Positions 7,960 through 16,708 of a DNA stretch of 64,000 bases are shown here, in pieces. The stretch covers positions 620,001-684,000 of the forward strand of contig NZ_OBEL01000002.1 in assembly GCF_900215605.1 (NCBI RefSeq). Direction: 5' to 3'. The position numbers and the translations under genes were made by a program. The stretch's first letter is position 1. Every line of letters begins with the position of its first letter. This stretch comes from Cohaesibacter gelatinilyticus (GTDB lineage: Bacteria > Pseudomonadota > Alphaproteobacteria > Rhizobiales > Cohaesibacteraceae). The notes under the pieces were generated by a model. The model ran no database searches, was not told where the DNA came from, and saw only the letters and a list, made by a program, of their open reading frames with translations.

Positions 7960-10076
7960 GATTTTTCCTTTTTGGCATCAAAATGCGTGGCAAGTGTCAC
8001 GCCCGAGGTTGCGAGTTCTTCCAGCAAAGGTGCAGGCGTGAACCACATCTCGCCATAAGCGCCAAGCGACTGTCGATAGTGGGTCATGCGCTCCAGAATC
8101 TGGCTTAATCCAATCTCGTCGGCATAGTGCATCGGGCCGCCGCGCCAGTTTGGGAAACCATAGCCATTAACCCAGATCAGGTCGCAATCACCCGGGCGCG
8201 TTGCGATGCCCTCTTCAAGGATCAGAAAACCCTCGTTGATCAGGGGGAACAGACATCGTTCAAGGATTTCCTGATCGTCGATGTCCCTGCGCTTAACACC
8301 ATGCAGGTCCGCCAAATGGTCGCTGATTTGAACAACCTCGGGATCTTCAACTCGTGTTCGGCCGTCGTAGACATAGCTTCCTTGCCCGGTTTTCTGTCCC
8401 AATCGGCCCAGCTCAAACAGTTTGTCCTGCACAGCTTGATAAGTCGGATCATGTGCTATTTCACTTCGCCGCTCCTGACGCACGCGTGCCCCCACATCGA
8501 CTCCGGCCAGATCCGCCATCGCGTGAATACCCATGGCCATGCCGAATGTCTCAAGGACATCATCGACCTGTTTGGGTGTTGCCCCTTCAAGAAGCAGACG
8601 AGATCCTTCGCGAAAGTATGGCTCCAGCATCCGGTTTCCGACAAAGCCGTAGCACACACCAACCGTAACAGGGATCTTCCGGAGCTTCTTTGCGACCGTG
8701 ATTGCCGTTGCAATGACATCTGGAGCGGTCTTGGCGCCGCGCACTACCTCCAGCAAGCGCATGACATTGGCCGGGCTGAAGAAATGGAGACCAATCACAT
8801 CCTCCGGGCGGGACGTGACCGTGGCAATTTCATCAAGATCCAACGTCGATGTGTTTGAGGCCAGTATCGCGCCAGGTTTTGCGTGCAGGTCTAACGCTTC
8901 GAAAATCTGGTGTTTAACATTCATGCTTTCAAATGCAGCTTCAATGATCAGGTCAGCCTTCGCAAGATCTGCATAGCTGAGCGTTCCGGTGACATTGGCG
9001 GCGATTACCTCTGCCCGATCGGCACTGAGCCGCCCTTTTTGAGCCGCACGTTGGAAATGCTCCCGGACCTTTTCCAGCCCCTGTTCGAGCGCACCTTGCG
9101 TAGTTTCAAGAAGCGTGACCGAATACCCCGCCTGCAGAAAGGCAATAGCAATGCCCCGCCCCATTGTTCCGGCACCAATCACGGCAACCGATGAAATGTC
9201 ACGTGGCTGGTCAGCACGGGTAACGCCGGGAACCTTGGTGCATTCACGCTCTGCAAAGAACAGATGCCGCCCCGCGCGCGATTGAGGTGTGTCGAGCAGT
9301 TCAGCGAAACCTGCCTTCTCTTGTGCCAACCCCTCCGCAAGCGGCAAGTTGCATGCGGCCTCGATGGATACCAGACATCGTTCAGGGGCGACAAGGTTCT
9401 TGGACTTTGGTGCTATCCGGTCCCGGAAACCCGCAAGAAAACCCTTTGGATCAAGGTGTGTGACAGTTATATTGGCACAACTGCGTTTCGGATCGCCCTC
9501 ATGGCTGACACGGATGGCAAAACCCAAAACATGCGCGCGAAAATCCTGGTCATTTTCAAACAGTGCATCAACCAACCCACAAGACAGGGCATATTCGCCT
9601 TTCACGGGATCTCCCGACAGGATCATCTGCGTTGCCGCTTCCAGCCCAGCAATCCGGGGTAGTCGCTGGGTGCCGCCAGCACCGGGCAGCAGTCCCAGTT
9701 TGATCTCTGGTAGGCCCATCACGGCATCCGGAGTCGCGACACGGTAATCACAGGCAAGCGCAATCTCCAGCGCGCCCCCCATCGCGGGGCCTGCTATCGC
9801 TGCGATAACCGGCTTCTTGCTGTTTTCAATCGTGACACACAGGTCCGGCAGGTCGGGCTTGTCCCAAACTGCCCCGGTGCGGAACTCAACAATATCAGCG
9901 CCGCCACAAAAGAGCGGCAGGGCCGAACACAGAATGATGGCTTTGACCTGATCATCAGATTCCAGGTCGTGAATGGCTGAAGAAAGTACCTGTCGCATCT
10001 TGAGGCCAAGGGCGTTCACCGGTGGGGCATTCAGCTCAATGAAAGCGACATTCTCGGTGTGTTTAATGGAAATCAT
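7956..10076 (-). CDS. Bifunctional enoyl-CoA hydratase / 3-hydroxyacyl-CoA dehydrogenase, FadB/FadJ-like
   Basis: Two-domain beta-oxidation enzyme of about 706 residues. Residues 1-190 are a crotonase fold: PPVNALGLKMRQVL, CGGADIVEF, GPAMGGALEIALACDYRVA and LPEIKLGLLPGAGGTQRLPR. The NAD-binding domain begins near 290 with VAVIGAGTMGRGIAIAFLQAG, followed by SNTSTLDLDEIA and the catalytic-histidine motif GLHFFSPANVMRLLEVVRG. The C-terminal domains include GVCYGFVGNRMLEPYFREG. I choose ATG 10076 with TTGAGG 8 bp upstream; an in-frame TTG at 10091 would overlap that site. It hydrates a 2-enoyl-CoA and oxidises the 3-hydroxyacyl-CoA with NAD+. It lies 11 bp after the cupin gene and overlaps the thiolase. 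Confidence 0.9.
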   Translation of the reverse strand: MISIKHTENVAFIELNAPPVNALGLKMRQVLSSAIHDLESDDQVKAIILCSALPLFCGGADIVEFRTGAVWDKPDLPDLCVTIENSKKPVIAAIAGPAMGGALEIALACDYRVATPDAVMGLPEIKLGLLPGAGGTQRLPRIAGLEAATQMILSGDPVKGEYALSCGLVDALFENDQDFRAHVLGFAIRVSHEGDPKRSCANITVTHLDPKGFLAGFRDRIAPKSKNLVAPERCLVSIEAACNLPLAEGLAQEKAGFAELLDTPQSRAGRHLFFAERECTKVPGVTRADQPRDISSVAVIGAGTMGRGIAIAFLQAGYSVTLLETTQGALEQGLEKVREHFQRAAQKGRLSADRAEVIAANVTGTLSYADLAKADLIIEAAFESMNVKHQIFEALDLHAKPGAILASNTSTLDLDEIATVTSRPEDVIGLHFFSPANVMRLLEVVRGAKTAPDVIATAITVAKKLRKIPVTVGVCYGFVGNRMLEPYFREGSRLLLEGATPKQVDDVLETFGMAMGIHAMADLAGVDVGARVRQERRSEIAHDPTYQAVQDKLFELGRLGQKTGQGSYVYDGRTRVEDPEVVQISDHLADLHGVKRRDIDDQEILERCLFPLINEGFLILEEGIATRPGDCDLIWVNGYGFPNWRGGPMHYADEIGLSQILERMTHYRQSLGAYGEMWFTPAPLLEELATSGVTLATHFDAKKEKS

Positions 10077-10087
10077 GTTTGGAAACC

Positions 10088-10774
10088 TCAATTAGGCTGT
10101 TTAGCAAGATCCTGTTCGACCTCGGCCCAGTCGTCGAAATGGATTACATTGCAGGGTGAATGCACGTTCTCGAGCCAGACAAAGACCGAGATGAACGGCT
10201 GGTCATAGACACGAGTGGCATGAGGTTCGCCTGCGGCGTTCCAGATCAGTGATCCAGCCGGAAAATCCTGCCAATCGCGGGTGCCAAACCGCCAACCCGA
10301 TTTTTCGGACAGGTTCAGATAAAGCTCTGGCGCGTCGTGGTTGTGGTCCCGATACAACGTCCGCGGCCCCAGCATGAAAATACCAAGGCTGAAATCGGGA
10401 TGGTAATGCCCACATGCGCCCGGCCCAATCAGCAGAGTATGCAGGTTGCACTTTGCGTATCCCTCCCCCAAATTGGCACCGGGTGGATAGAATTGGGCAT
10501 TGTCTTCGCACCAGACCAGATCATCTTTGGCCGCTTTTAGACAACCAGCAATTTCGTGCAATTCAGGATCAGAAATTCCGGCGATGGCGTTCTTTAGAAT
10601 TTCATCATGCCGGGTTCCTTGGGGAGGTATATCAAGGAGCCTCTCGTCGGACAGATCCATGGCTGCCAGCTTGCCCAACGTCAGATCAACGCCAGCCGTA
10701 GCAGTTCTGTGAGACTGTAGATAAGTGATAATGGAATGGGTAAGCGCCTGAATACGACGTTGCTTGTCTGTCAT
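10088..10774 (-). CDS. Cupin of the DMSP-lyase-like (cupin-DLL) superfamily
   Basis: 228-residue protein with an alpha-helical N-terminal half and a C-terminal cupin barrel. Candidate metal ligands are His144, His146 and Glu150 in YRDHNHDAPELYLNLS and His185 in GEPHATRV; Tyr152 is placed as the catalytic base is in DddK/DddW-type lyases (His-x-His-x3-Glu-x-Tyr, then His about 35 residues later, as I recall those enzymes). A second HxH (His123, His125 in GHYHPDF) precedes it. Such enzymes split dimethylsulfoniopropionate into DMS and acrylate, but many relatives have other or unknown substrates. It overlaps the CoA ligase stop by ATGA and sits in one operon with FadB-like and thiolase genes. 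The DMSP-lyase family assignment is fairly strong; the substrate is open. Confidence 0.7.
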   Translation of the reverse strand: MTDKQRRIQALTHSIITYLQSHRTATAGVDLTLGKLAAMDLSDERLLDIPPQGTRHDEILKNAIAGISDPELHEIAGCLKAAKDDLVWCEDNAQFYPPGANLGEGYAKCNLHTLLIGPGACGHYHPDFSLGIFMLGPRTLYRDHNHDAPELYLNLSEKSGWRFGTRDWQDFPAGSLIWNAAGEPHATRVYDQPFISVFVWLENVHSPCNVIHFDDWAEVEQDLAKQPN

Positions 10775-12375
10775 GATTTCAAGTCCGCGCGTGTTGAAAC
10801 CTCTTGCCGCACAAGCTTCTTATCAAGCTTGCCGACACTGGTTTTAGGAAGGCGGGGAACAAAAATTATATCGTCTGGAACTGCCCACTTCGAAAGCTCA
10901 CCAGCATCAACACTCGACTGGATTGCCTCCATGACACTCATACGGACAAGATCCAGATCGGCATCCTTTAAAAGCCGAGCCACCAACACCGGCCTTTCAC
11001 CCCATTTTTCGTGCGGCAGCCCAATCGCGGCGACTTCTTCGATGCCACTACATGACGATGCAATATTTTCCAATGCCAGCGAGGAAATCCATTCGCCGCC
11101 GGTCTTGATTACATCCTTGAGGCGGTCAGTGATCTGCAGCGATCCATCCTCGCGGATATAGCCAACATCCCCGGTGTGAAGATACCCACCGGCCCAGAGC
11201 TCATTCGAGGCTTGTAGGTTATCCAGATACCCTTGTGTCAACCAGGGAGCCCGCACAACAACTTCACCGGTTGTCTCACCATCATGTGGGACATCCTTCA
11301 TATCCGGCGTCACAACACGGAGGTCCACAAGCGGGCCGGGAAAGCCGGTTTGCGACTGTACGTCCGGATCATTGCTGGATAAATCTGCCACTGTCAGAAA
11401 TGGGCAGGTTTCAGACATCCCATATGCAGCATGCAAGGATATACCAGCCGCTGCCGTGCGATCCAGTAGACCACGTGGCAAAGCGGCCCCACCGATTATA
11501 ACCTTCCAACAGCTTAGATCTATTTGCGAACAGTCGGGATGGTCGAGCACCATTGACAGAACCGTGGGCACGCAATGGGAAAAAGTGACGCCTTCTTGGG
11601 CAATCAGTTGCAAGATTATGTCAGGCGCATATCGGCCGGGATAAACCTGACGCAGCCCTAGCAACGTTGCGGCATATGGAAATCCCCAGCCGTGGACGTG
11701 AAACAAGGGCGTCAGCGGCATGTAAACGTCACCACGATGAAATCCGGCATTCCCGGGCCGCCCACCAAAACCAGCGAGCAGACCCAATGTGTGAAGTACC
11801 AATTGCCGATGTGAATAGCTCACTCCTTTAGGACTTCCGGTGGTCCCGGTCGTATAAAATAGTGTGGCGGTTTGGTTCTCATCGAAGTCCGGGAAGTCAA
11901 AACTGGTTGGAGCCTCGCCTATCCACTCTTCATATCCATCACCGTCTCCAATTGGCACGATGACAATGTCCCGACTGAAGCCAGACTTGATATCATCAAT
12001 GATCGGAATGAAATCGCGGTGCACGATGATCAGGTCCGACTTCCCATGGTTGATCGTATAAAGAATCTGCGCAGGAGATAAACGCACATTGATTGTGAAA
12101 AGGGTCGCCCCCATCATCGGAACTGCAAAAAAACATTCCAGATAGCGATGCGTATCCCAATCCATGACACCGACGCGCATGCCCTCACATATCCCACTTG
12201 CCTTTAGAGCATTGGCAAGTTGGCATATGCGTTTGCCCAAGTCCGCATAACTCAGCCGCATATCGGCACCGCTGACAATCTCTTGGCAGGCGGACGCAAT
12301 ATTCGATCTGGTCAACAAGTGTTTGATCAGCAATGGATAGCCATATGCATTTGGTGAGGATGATAATGGTGACAT
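10771..12375 (-). CDS. AMP-dependent acyl-CoA synthetase, medium-chain/DmdB-like
   Basis: Adenylate-forming CoA ligase of 534 residues. The ATP-binding P-loop is LFYTTGTTGSPKGVSYSH (residues 172-189); AAYGMSETCPFLTVADL is the A5 motif, YLHTGDVGYIREDG the A7 motif, ITDRLKDVIKTGGEWIS the A8 hinge, and Lys516 in SVGKLDKK the catalytic A10 lysine. Length and motif spelling match medium-chain acyl-CoA or methylmercaptopropionate-CoA (DmdB) ligases. It is the first gene of the operon and would activate the acid handled by the downstream cupin, FadB-like and thiolase enzymes. It diverges from the LysR gene at 12613. Its natural acid substrate is unknown. Confidence 0.87.
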   Translation of the reverse strand: MSPLSSSPNAYGYPLLIKHLLTRSNIASACQEIVSGADMRLSYADLGKRICQLANALKASGICEGMRVGVMDWDTHRYLECFFAVPMMGATLFTINVRLSPAQILYTINHGKSDLIIVHRDFIPIIDDIKSGFSRDIVIVPIGDGDGYEEWIGEAPTSFDFPDFDENQTATLFYTTGTTGSPKGVSYSHRQLVLHTLGLLAGFGGRPGNAGFHRGDVYMPLTPLFHVHGWGFPYAATLLGLRQVYPGRYAPDIILQLIAQEGVTFSHCVPTVLSMVLDHPDCSQIDLSCWKVIIGGAALPRGLLDRTAAAGISLHAAYGMSETCPFLTVADLSSNDPDVQSQTGFPGPLVDLRVVTPDMKDVPHDGETTGEVVVRAPWLTQGYLDNLQASNELWAGGYLHTGDVGYIREDGSLQITDRLKDVIKTGGEWISSLALENIASSCSGIEEVAAIGLPHEKWGERPVLVARLLKDADLDLVRMSVMEAIQSSVDAGELSKWAVPDDIIFVPRLPKTSVGKLDKKLVRQEVSTRADLKS

Positions 12376-12612
12376 GAAGGTTGTATCCTTGAGCTTCTTT
12401 AGCCGTTAATTTGGCACTTCTCACCCGGTTGAAGAATTGAAAGAAATTTCCTTTCATCAAGGTTTTCTAACCAATCACACCGCAGTTCGATTTGCGCGTG
12501 ATCCCTTGAAAAGTTATAAGAAAGAGCATGACAACACTGCTAGCATCCTGTCTGCAGTCGGTTAACTCTGCTCAGGGATAAGTAGATTTTGTGTCATCAA
12601 GGAGATATTGCA

Positions 12613-13536
12613 ATGACCTCTCATATGCCCACACTGGTTTCACTGCGTGCTTTTGAGGCGGTGGCGCGTCACAAGAGTTTCCGAAAGGCAGCTGACGAGA
12701 TTTGTGTGACGCATGCGGCAATCAGCCACCAGGTCAAGGCACTGGAAACTTCAATCGGCGTCAAGCTATTGGAACGCACAAGCCGCTGGGTAGAACTGAC
12801 ACCAGCTGGGGAGCAATATTACCCGCCGATCCGTGAACACCTTCAAGGTATCATTAAAGCCACAAGGCGCATCCAGACCCCTGAGGAACCAGACGTGTTG
12901 CTCGTTCAGTCTTATGCAAGTTTCAACACAATGTGGCTTCAGCCCAGATTGGCTGAATTTCTTCAGGACAATCCGGACACGCGTGTGCGCATAGTCTCTA
13001 CCTTTGAAGACGGTGACTACGATATGCACCGGTTCGATGTCGGCGTGTTTAACGCGCCACCGTTTGATAAGAGATTTGACTATAGCCCTTTGTTCGAAAC
13101 AGATATCTACCCGGTGTGCGCTCCGGAGGCCTTAAATTCTGCAAGCGGCGGGATACCGCTGAAAGAGCTAAAAAATTTCTTGCTGCTGAGTGTTCCAAGC
13201 ACATGGAATGAGCCGGATGACTGGAATTGTTGGTTGGATGCGGTGGGCTTGGATCGCCAAACCATGAAATTCGGTTCGATATTCGACAATTATCCACTTG
13301 TTCGGGAAGCTGTTCTGAACAATCACGGCATCAGCGTCGCAAGGGCACCATTTTGCGCACGTGATCTTGAAAGAGGGCGGCTGGTCAGACCGTTCGATAT
13401 TTCGGTACCGGAACCAGGCCGCTGGTATCTGGCGACGCAAAAAGAGCGTGCACCCAACCCAAAGCTCGATACATTTATCGACTGGCTATTCGAACAGATC
13501 GAGACCGACCCGACCATGCGATTATTTCGAGCCTGA
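12613..13536 (+). CDS. LysR family regulator, GcvA-like
   Basis: LysR-type transcription factor of 307 residues. The N-terminal HTH reads LRAFEAVARHKSFRKAADEI, CVTHAAISHQVKALETSIG and KLLERTSR; the effector domain begins near 90 with VQSYASFNTMWLQPRLAEF, as in GcvA-like proteins. Start chosen at ATG 12613 because AAGGAG lies 8 bp upstream; the longer frame from TTG 12589 would run through that site. It is divergent from the CoA ligase operon and convergent with the betaine transporter operon, so it is the natural candidate to control both. The inducer could be the osmolyte or a breakdown product. Confidence 0.87.
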   Translation: MTSHMPTLVSLRAFEAVARHKSFRKAADEICVTHAAISHQVKALETSIGVKLLERTSRWVELTPAGEQYYPPIREHLQGIIKATRRIQTPEEPDVLLVQSYASFNTMWLQPRLAEFLQDNPDTRVRIVSTFEDGDYDMHRFDVGVFNAPPFDKRFDYSPLFETDIYPVCAPEALNSASGGIPLKELKNFLLLSVPSTWNEPDDWNCWLDAVGLDRQTMKFGSIFDNYPLVREAVLNNHGISVARAPFCARDLERGRLVRPFDISVPEPGRWYLATQKERAPNPKLDTFIDWLFEQIETDPTMRLFRA

Positions 13537-13569
13537 TCTGATGAATTCCAGCTCTGCCGTCAGCTCACA

Positions 13570-14628
13570 TCAGGACTGACGCGCACCGGCCTCGGATGCG
13601 ACGCGAGGCACAAGAGCGCGCACCAGTTCCGTCATATCCAAGGTGCCGACCGTTTGCTCCCCATCCTTTACGATATAAGCGTGTGACGTATCCCCGCCAG
13701 ACCGCGAGATCATGCTTTCGAGCGTGTCGTTCACGTCCACTTCGCCGTGGGCATCTTTTGGCACTTTACCACCGCCAAGCGGGGTCATGATCGAACGAAC
13801 CTTCAGAACCCGTGCACGATTGATATCACTCACGAAGTCTTCGATGTAAGGATCGTTGGGGTTCAGCAGGATATGCTGCGGCTCGCCTTGTTGTACTACG
13901 AAGCCATCCTTCAGGATTACAAGATGATCAGCCAACTTCAACGCCTCATCGAGATCATGAGTGATGAATATTATGGTCTTATGCAGCTCTTTTTGCAACT
14001 CCAGCAGCAGATCCTGCATATCAGTCCGGATCAATGGATCAAGCGCCGAGAAAGCCTCATCCATCAGCATGATCGGTGTGTTTGCGGTCAGCGCTCGGGC
14101 AATGCCCACTCGCTGTTGCATGCCCCCGGAAAGCTGCGCTGGATAATGGTTTTCAAAGCCACTCAGCCCCACACGATCCAACCACCTGGCAGCCTCCTTA
14201 TCGCAATCTGTTTCGGACACACCGCGCACGGACAGAGGCATTCCTGCATTCTTCAACACAGTCTGGTGTGGCAAAAGCGCAAATTTCTGGAACACCATCG
14301 ACATCTTTTCCTGACGGGCATGACGCAGCCCGTCTTCAGACAGACCTGTCACGTCCTCACCTTGCACGATTATTTCACCCGCAGTGGGTTCAATCAATCT
14401 GTTCAGGTGGCGGATGAGCGTGGACTTACCCGAACCGGACAGCCCCATGACCACTGTGATTTCTCCCGCCTGCATATCGACGTTAATGTTGTTAAGACCA
14501 AGCACGTGCCCGTGCCGTGTCAACAACTCCTCTTTACCCATGCCATCCCGAACATGGTGTAACACGTCCTTATTGCGGGCACCAAAAATCTTGTAGAGGC
14601 CGCGAAGGCTGACCATTGGTTGTGTCAT
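13570..14628 (-). CDS. Quaternary-amine ABC transporter ATP-binding protein, ProV/OpuAA-like
   Basis: 352-residue ATPase of a glycine-betaine-class importer. Walker A GLSGSGKST (62-70), signature LSGGMQQRV (166-174), Walker B LMDEA (188-192), and the D-loop SALDPLIR. The N-terminal extension FGARNKDVLHHVRDG and the insertion MVFQKFALLPHQTVLKN are typical of ProV/OpuAA. The C-terminus carries a single CBS-like region (MISRSGGDTSHAYIVKD, TVGTLDMTELV), which in relatives senses ionic strength or cyclic-di-AMP. It is the last gene of the binding protein, permease, ATPase operon. The substrate may be glycine betaine, DMSP, carnitine or a relative. Confidence 0.9.
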   Translation of the reverse strand: MTQPMVSLRGLYKIFGARNKDVLHHVRDGMGKEELLTRHGHVLGLNNINVDMQAGEITVVMGLSGSGKSTLIRHLNRLIEPTAGEIIVQGEDVTGLSEDGLRHARQEKMSMVFQKFALLPHQTVLKNAGMPLSVRGVSETDCDKEAARWLDRVGLSGFENHYPAQLSGGMQQRVGIARALTANTPIMLMDEAFSALDPLIRTDMQDLLLELQKELHKTIIFITHDLDEALKLADHLVILKDGFVVQQGEPQHILLNPNDPYIEDFVSDINRARVLKVRSIMTPLGGGKVPKDAHGEVDVNDTLESMISRSGGDTSHAYIVKDGEQTVGTLDMTELVRALVPRVASEAGARQS

Positions 14629-14640
14629 CGAGCCTGCTCC

Positions 14641-15669
14641 TTAATGTTTGACTTGGGTTTTATCGGCCCGTGTGAGAGCTGCTTTGGATACGCGATCAAG
14701 AATCACTGCCAGCAGCACGATACCCATGCCAGCGACGATGCCCACGCCCAACTCAAGGTTTCGAATGCCGCGTAACACGTTCACACCCAAACCTGGTGCC
14801 GATACCAGAGAAGCAATCACGACCATGGCAAGACTCATCATGATGGTCTGATTGATCCCGGCCATGATATTGGGCAGGGCCAAAGGGAGTTGTACTCGTA
14901 TTAGTTTCTGGCGATCATTCATACCAAAGGCATCGGCCGCCTCGATCACGTCTCGGTCTACAAGACGGATGCCCAGATCGGTCAGACGGATCACCGGTAC
15001 GATCGCGTAAAGAATGATAGCGATCCCATAAAGTTTGGATTCCGTGACCGAGAACAAGAAAATCAGAGGGATCAGATACACGAAGGTTGGCAAGGTCTGC
15101 AGCAGATCAAGTATTGGCACAACGCTTTTTTGTAATCGGTCAGATTTCGACATGGCAATTCCAATGGGCACGCCCAAAAGCACCGATATCGTCGTACAGA
15201 CAAAGATGATCGACAGGGTTTGCATCGCCACATCATAGTGGTCTACGACGGCCAGTAGCATAATAGAGGCGGCCACCAAGATCGTCACAGGGCGCGAACG
15301 CGACGCGTACCAGGAAATAATCACCAGAAAGGGGACCATGATGAACCACGGCGTCGCTTCAAACAGCCAAAGTGCGCCATCCAACATCCAGCTCAGTGGT
15401 TGTGTGATCGGGTCCAGAACAGTTTTCAGGACCGGTTTGGCTGCAAGAAACCCGTCTTCGATCCCGTTGGTTACATCGCGCGACTGCCATATGCGGTTGC
15501 AACTTTCATGAAGATTGTCAAATGAGGGAATTGGCAATAGTCGCCCAGAGGCCTCTTCTCCTCCTGCCTGCGCCGCAAGGTCCGCCAGCGAAAGCGGCGC
15601 TTTGTCGTCTGACGTGCCACACCATTCGCTCAAACCCAATGCGCTGAATAACTTGTCATAGAAGGCCAT
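14641..15669 (-). CDS. Quaternary-amine ABC transporter permease, ProW-like
   Basis: Inner-membrane permease of 342 residues. A long soluble N-terminus (residues 1-105) contains an amphipathic region, then about six to seven membrane segments from WFIMVPFLVIISWYAS onward. The BPD_transp_1 coupling motif is ADAFGMNDRQKLIRVQLPLA, the EAA loop that contacts the ATPase, with PNIMAGINQTIMMSLAMVVI after it. It is separated from the ATPase gene by 12 bp and from the binding-protein gene by 67 bp containing a stem-loop. Together these three genes form a complete importer. Confidence 0.9.
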   Translation of the reverse strand: MAFYDKLFSALGLSEWCGTSDDKAPLSLADLAAQAGGEEASGRLLPIPSFDNLHESCNRIWQSRDVTNGIEDGFLAAKPVLKTVLDPITQPLSWMLDGALWLFEATPWFIMVPFLVIISWYASRSRPVTILVAASIMLLAVVDHYDVAMQTLSIIFVCTTISVLLGVPIGIAMSKSDRLQKSVVPILDLLQTLPTFVYLIPLIFLFSVTESKLYGIAIILYAIVPVIRLTDLGIRLVDRDVIEAADAFGMNDRQKLIRVQLPLALPNIMAGINQTIMMSLAMVVIASLVSAPGLGVNVLRGIRNLELGVGIVAGMGIVLLAVILDRVSKAALTRADKTQVKH

Positions 15670-15701
15670 TTATCCCACTTTCCAATCTGTTTCAGTGCGT
15701 T

Positions 15702-15725
15702 AGGGGCATCGCTGAGGATGCCCCT
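15702..15725. promoter_or_regulatory. Intercistronic stem-loop after the binding-protein gene
   Basis: Perfect 9-bp arms AGGGGCATC (15702-15710) and GATGCCCCT (15717-15725) with a 6-nt loop, located between the stop of the binding protein and the start of the permease. Hairpins in this position commonly stabilise the binding-protein mRNA or cause partial termination so that more receptor than permease is made. No T-run follows. Confidence 0.55.
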
Positions 15726-15736
15726 GTCTATGCAGT

Positions 15737-16708
15737 TTACTGCAGCAATGCGGAAAGTTTGTTGCGCGCAGCATCGTTAAGCCACGCCCCCCAAACATCC
15801 TTGTAGGTTGTTAGGAAATGCACCGCGCCTTCATCGTAGGAGGCATTGTTGTCTTCAACCCATGCCAACGTTTCGCCCATCTGTGCGTTGGTGAAGGACA
15901 GATTTGTCATCAGGTCAGAGATTTCTGCGTTTTCAGCCATGAATTCCTTGGAAAGAACTGTAACCACTTCACTACGAGGGAAGGCGCTCATTGCTGGTGT
16001 CTCGCATTCCGCTGTGATGTTGCAGGCATGCTTTTCAGGGTCATGGGGGCCCATATCGACCAGGGTCATCGGGTATTTGCCCAGTACCGATGTCGGTGCC
16101 CAATAAAAGCCGAACCACGGTTCTTTGTTTTCGTAGGCGGCAGCGATCGAAGCCGCAAGGGTTTCGCCTGATCCATGCACGAAGTTTTCAATGCCTGCAT
16201 CAATCAGCCCGCCTGCCTTCATCAGGTTGGTGCTGACATTTAGACAGGTCCATCCCTCGGGGCAGTTGTGAAAGCGATTTCCGACGAGTTCGGGGTTGGC
16301 TGCGATGCCTTCAATTGTTGCCAGTTCCGGATGCTCCTCAACAAGGTAGTTCGGAACAAAGAACCCTTCAACACCGCCATCTGATAGAACTTCGGTCACA
16401 GGAATTATTGCACCTGAATCAACCAGCCCTTGGTAAGCCGGCGCGCCGTTTGTCCAAATTTCAGTCAGAATGTCGGGCTCTCCGGTCTCGGATACGGATG
16501 CCAGCGCAGGGTTGCCCGAGAGCGGCATTGCGGTGACCTCGCACCCATACCCTTTCTCCATCAGGAACTTCGCAACCGCGGTGACGATCTGCGCAGACCC
16601 CCAATCACCTTGCATGATGGACACTTCACCACATTCATTTGCCCGGGCTGCCGAGGTAGTGATTATCGCAGCAAGCACAAATCCAAGAACCGTTGAAACC
16701 TTGAACAT
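15737..16708 (-). CDS. Glycine-betaine/proline-type ABC transporter substrate-binding protein, ProX/OpuAC-like
   Basis: Periplasmic receptor of 323 residues. Residues 1-23 form a signal peptide (MFKVSTVLGFVLAAIITTSA, cleaved after ARA); the mature protein starts NECGEVSIMQGDWGSAQI and contains conserved tryptophans (GDWGSA, EIWTNGAP, GWTCLN, EPWFGFYWAPT) that in this family form the aromatic cage for a trimethylammonium or dimethylsulfonium head group. I start at ATG 16708 with AGGAGG upstream, not at the longer in-frame 16801. It is the first gene of the transporter operon. Four cysteines (CGEV, GYGC, HNCPEGWTCLN) may form disulphides. Exact ligand undetermined. Confidence 0.88.
   Translation of the reverse strand: MFKVSTVLGFVLAAIITTSAARANECGEVSIMQGDWGSAQIVTAVAKFLMEKGYGCEVTAMPLSGNPALASVSETGEPDILTEIWTNGAPAYQGLVDSGAIIPVTEVLSDGGVEGFFVPNYLVEEHPELATIEGIAANPELVGNRFHNCPEGWTCLNVSTNLMKAGGLIDAGIENFVHGSGETLAASIAAAYENKEPWFGFYWAPTSVLGKYPMTLVDMGPHDPEKHACNITAECETPAMSAFPRSEVVTVLSKEFMAENAEISDLMTNLSFTNAQMGETLAWVEDNNASYDEGAVHFLTTYKDVWGAWLNDAARNKLSALLQ

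Noticed and set aside
10088-10774. Calling this gene a proven DMSP lyase with a ddd symbol
   Set aside because: Motif spacing fits, but many cupin-DLL relatives have other substrates and the thiolase context suggests more than simple DMSP cleavage.
12376-12612. A LysR box (ATCAC...GTGAT) between the CoA ligase and LysR genes
   Set aside because: The arms are only 5 bp and widely spaced; not convincing without conservation data.
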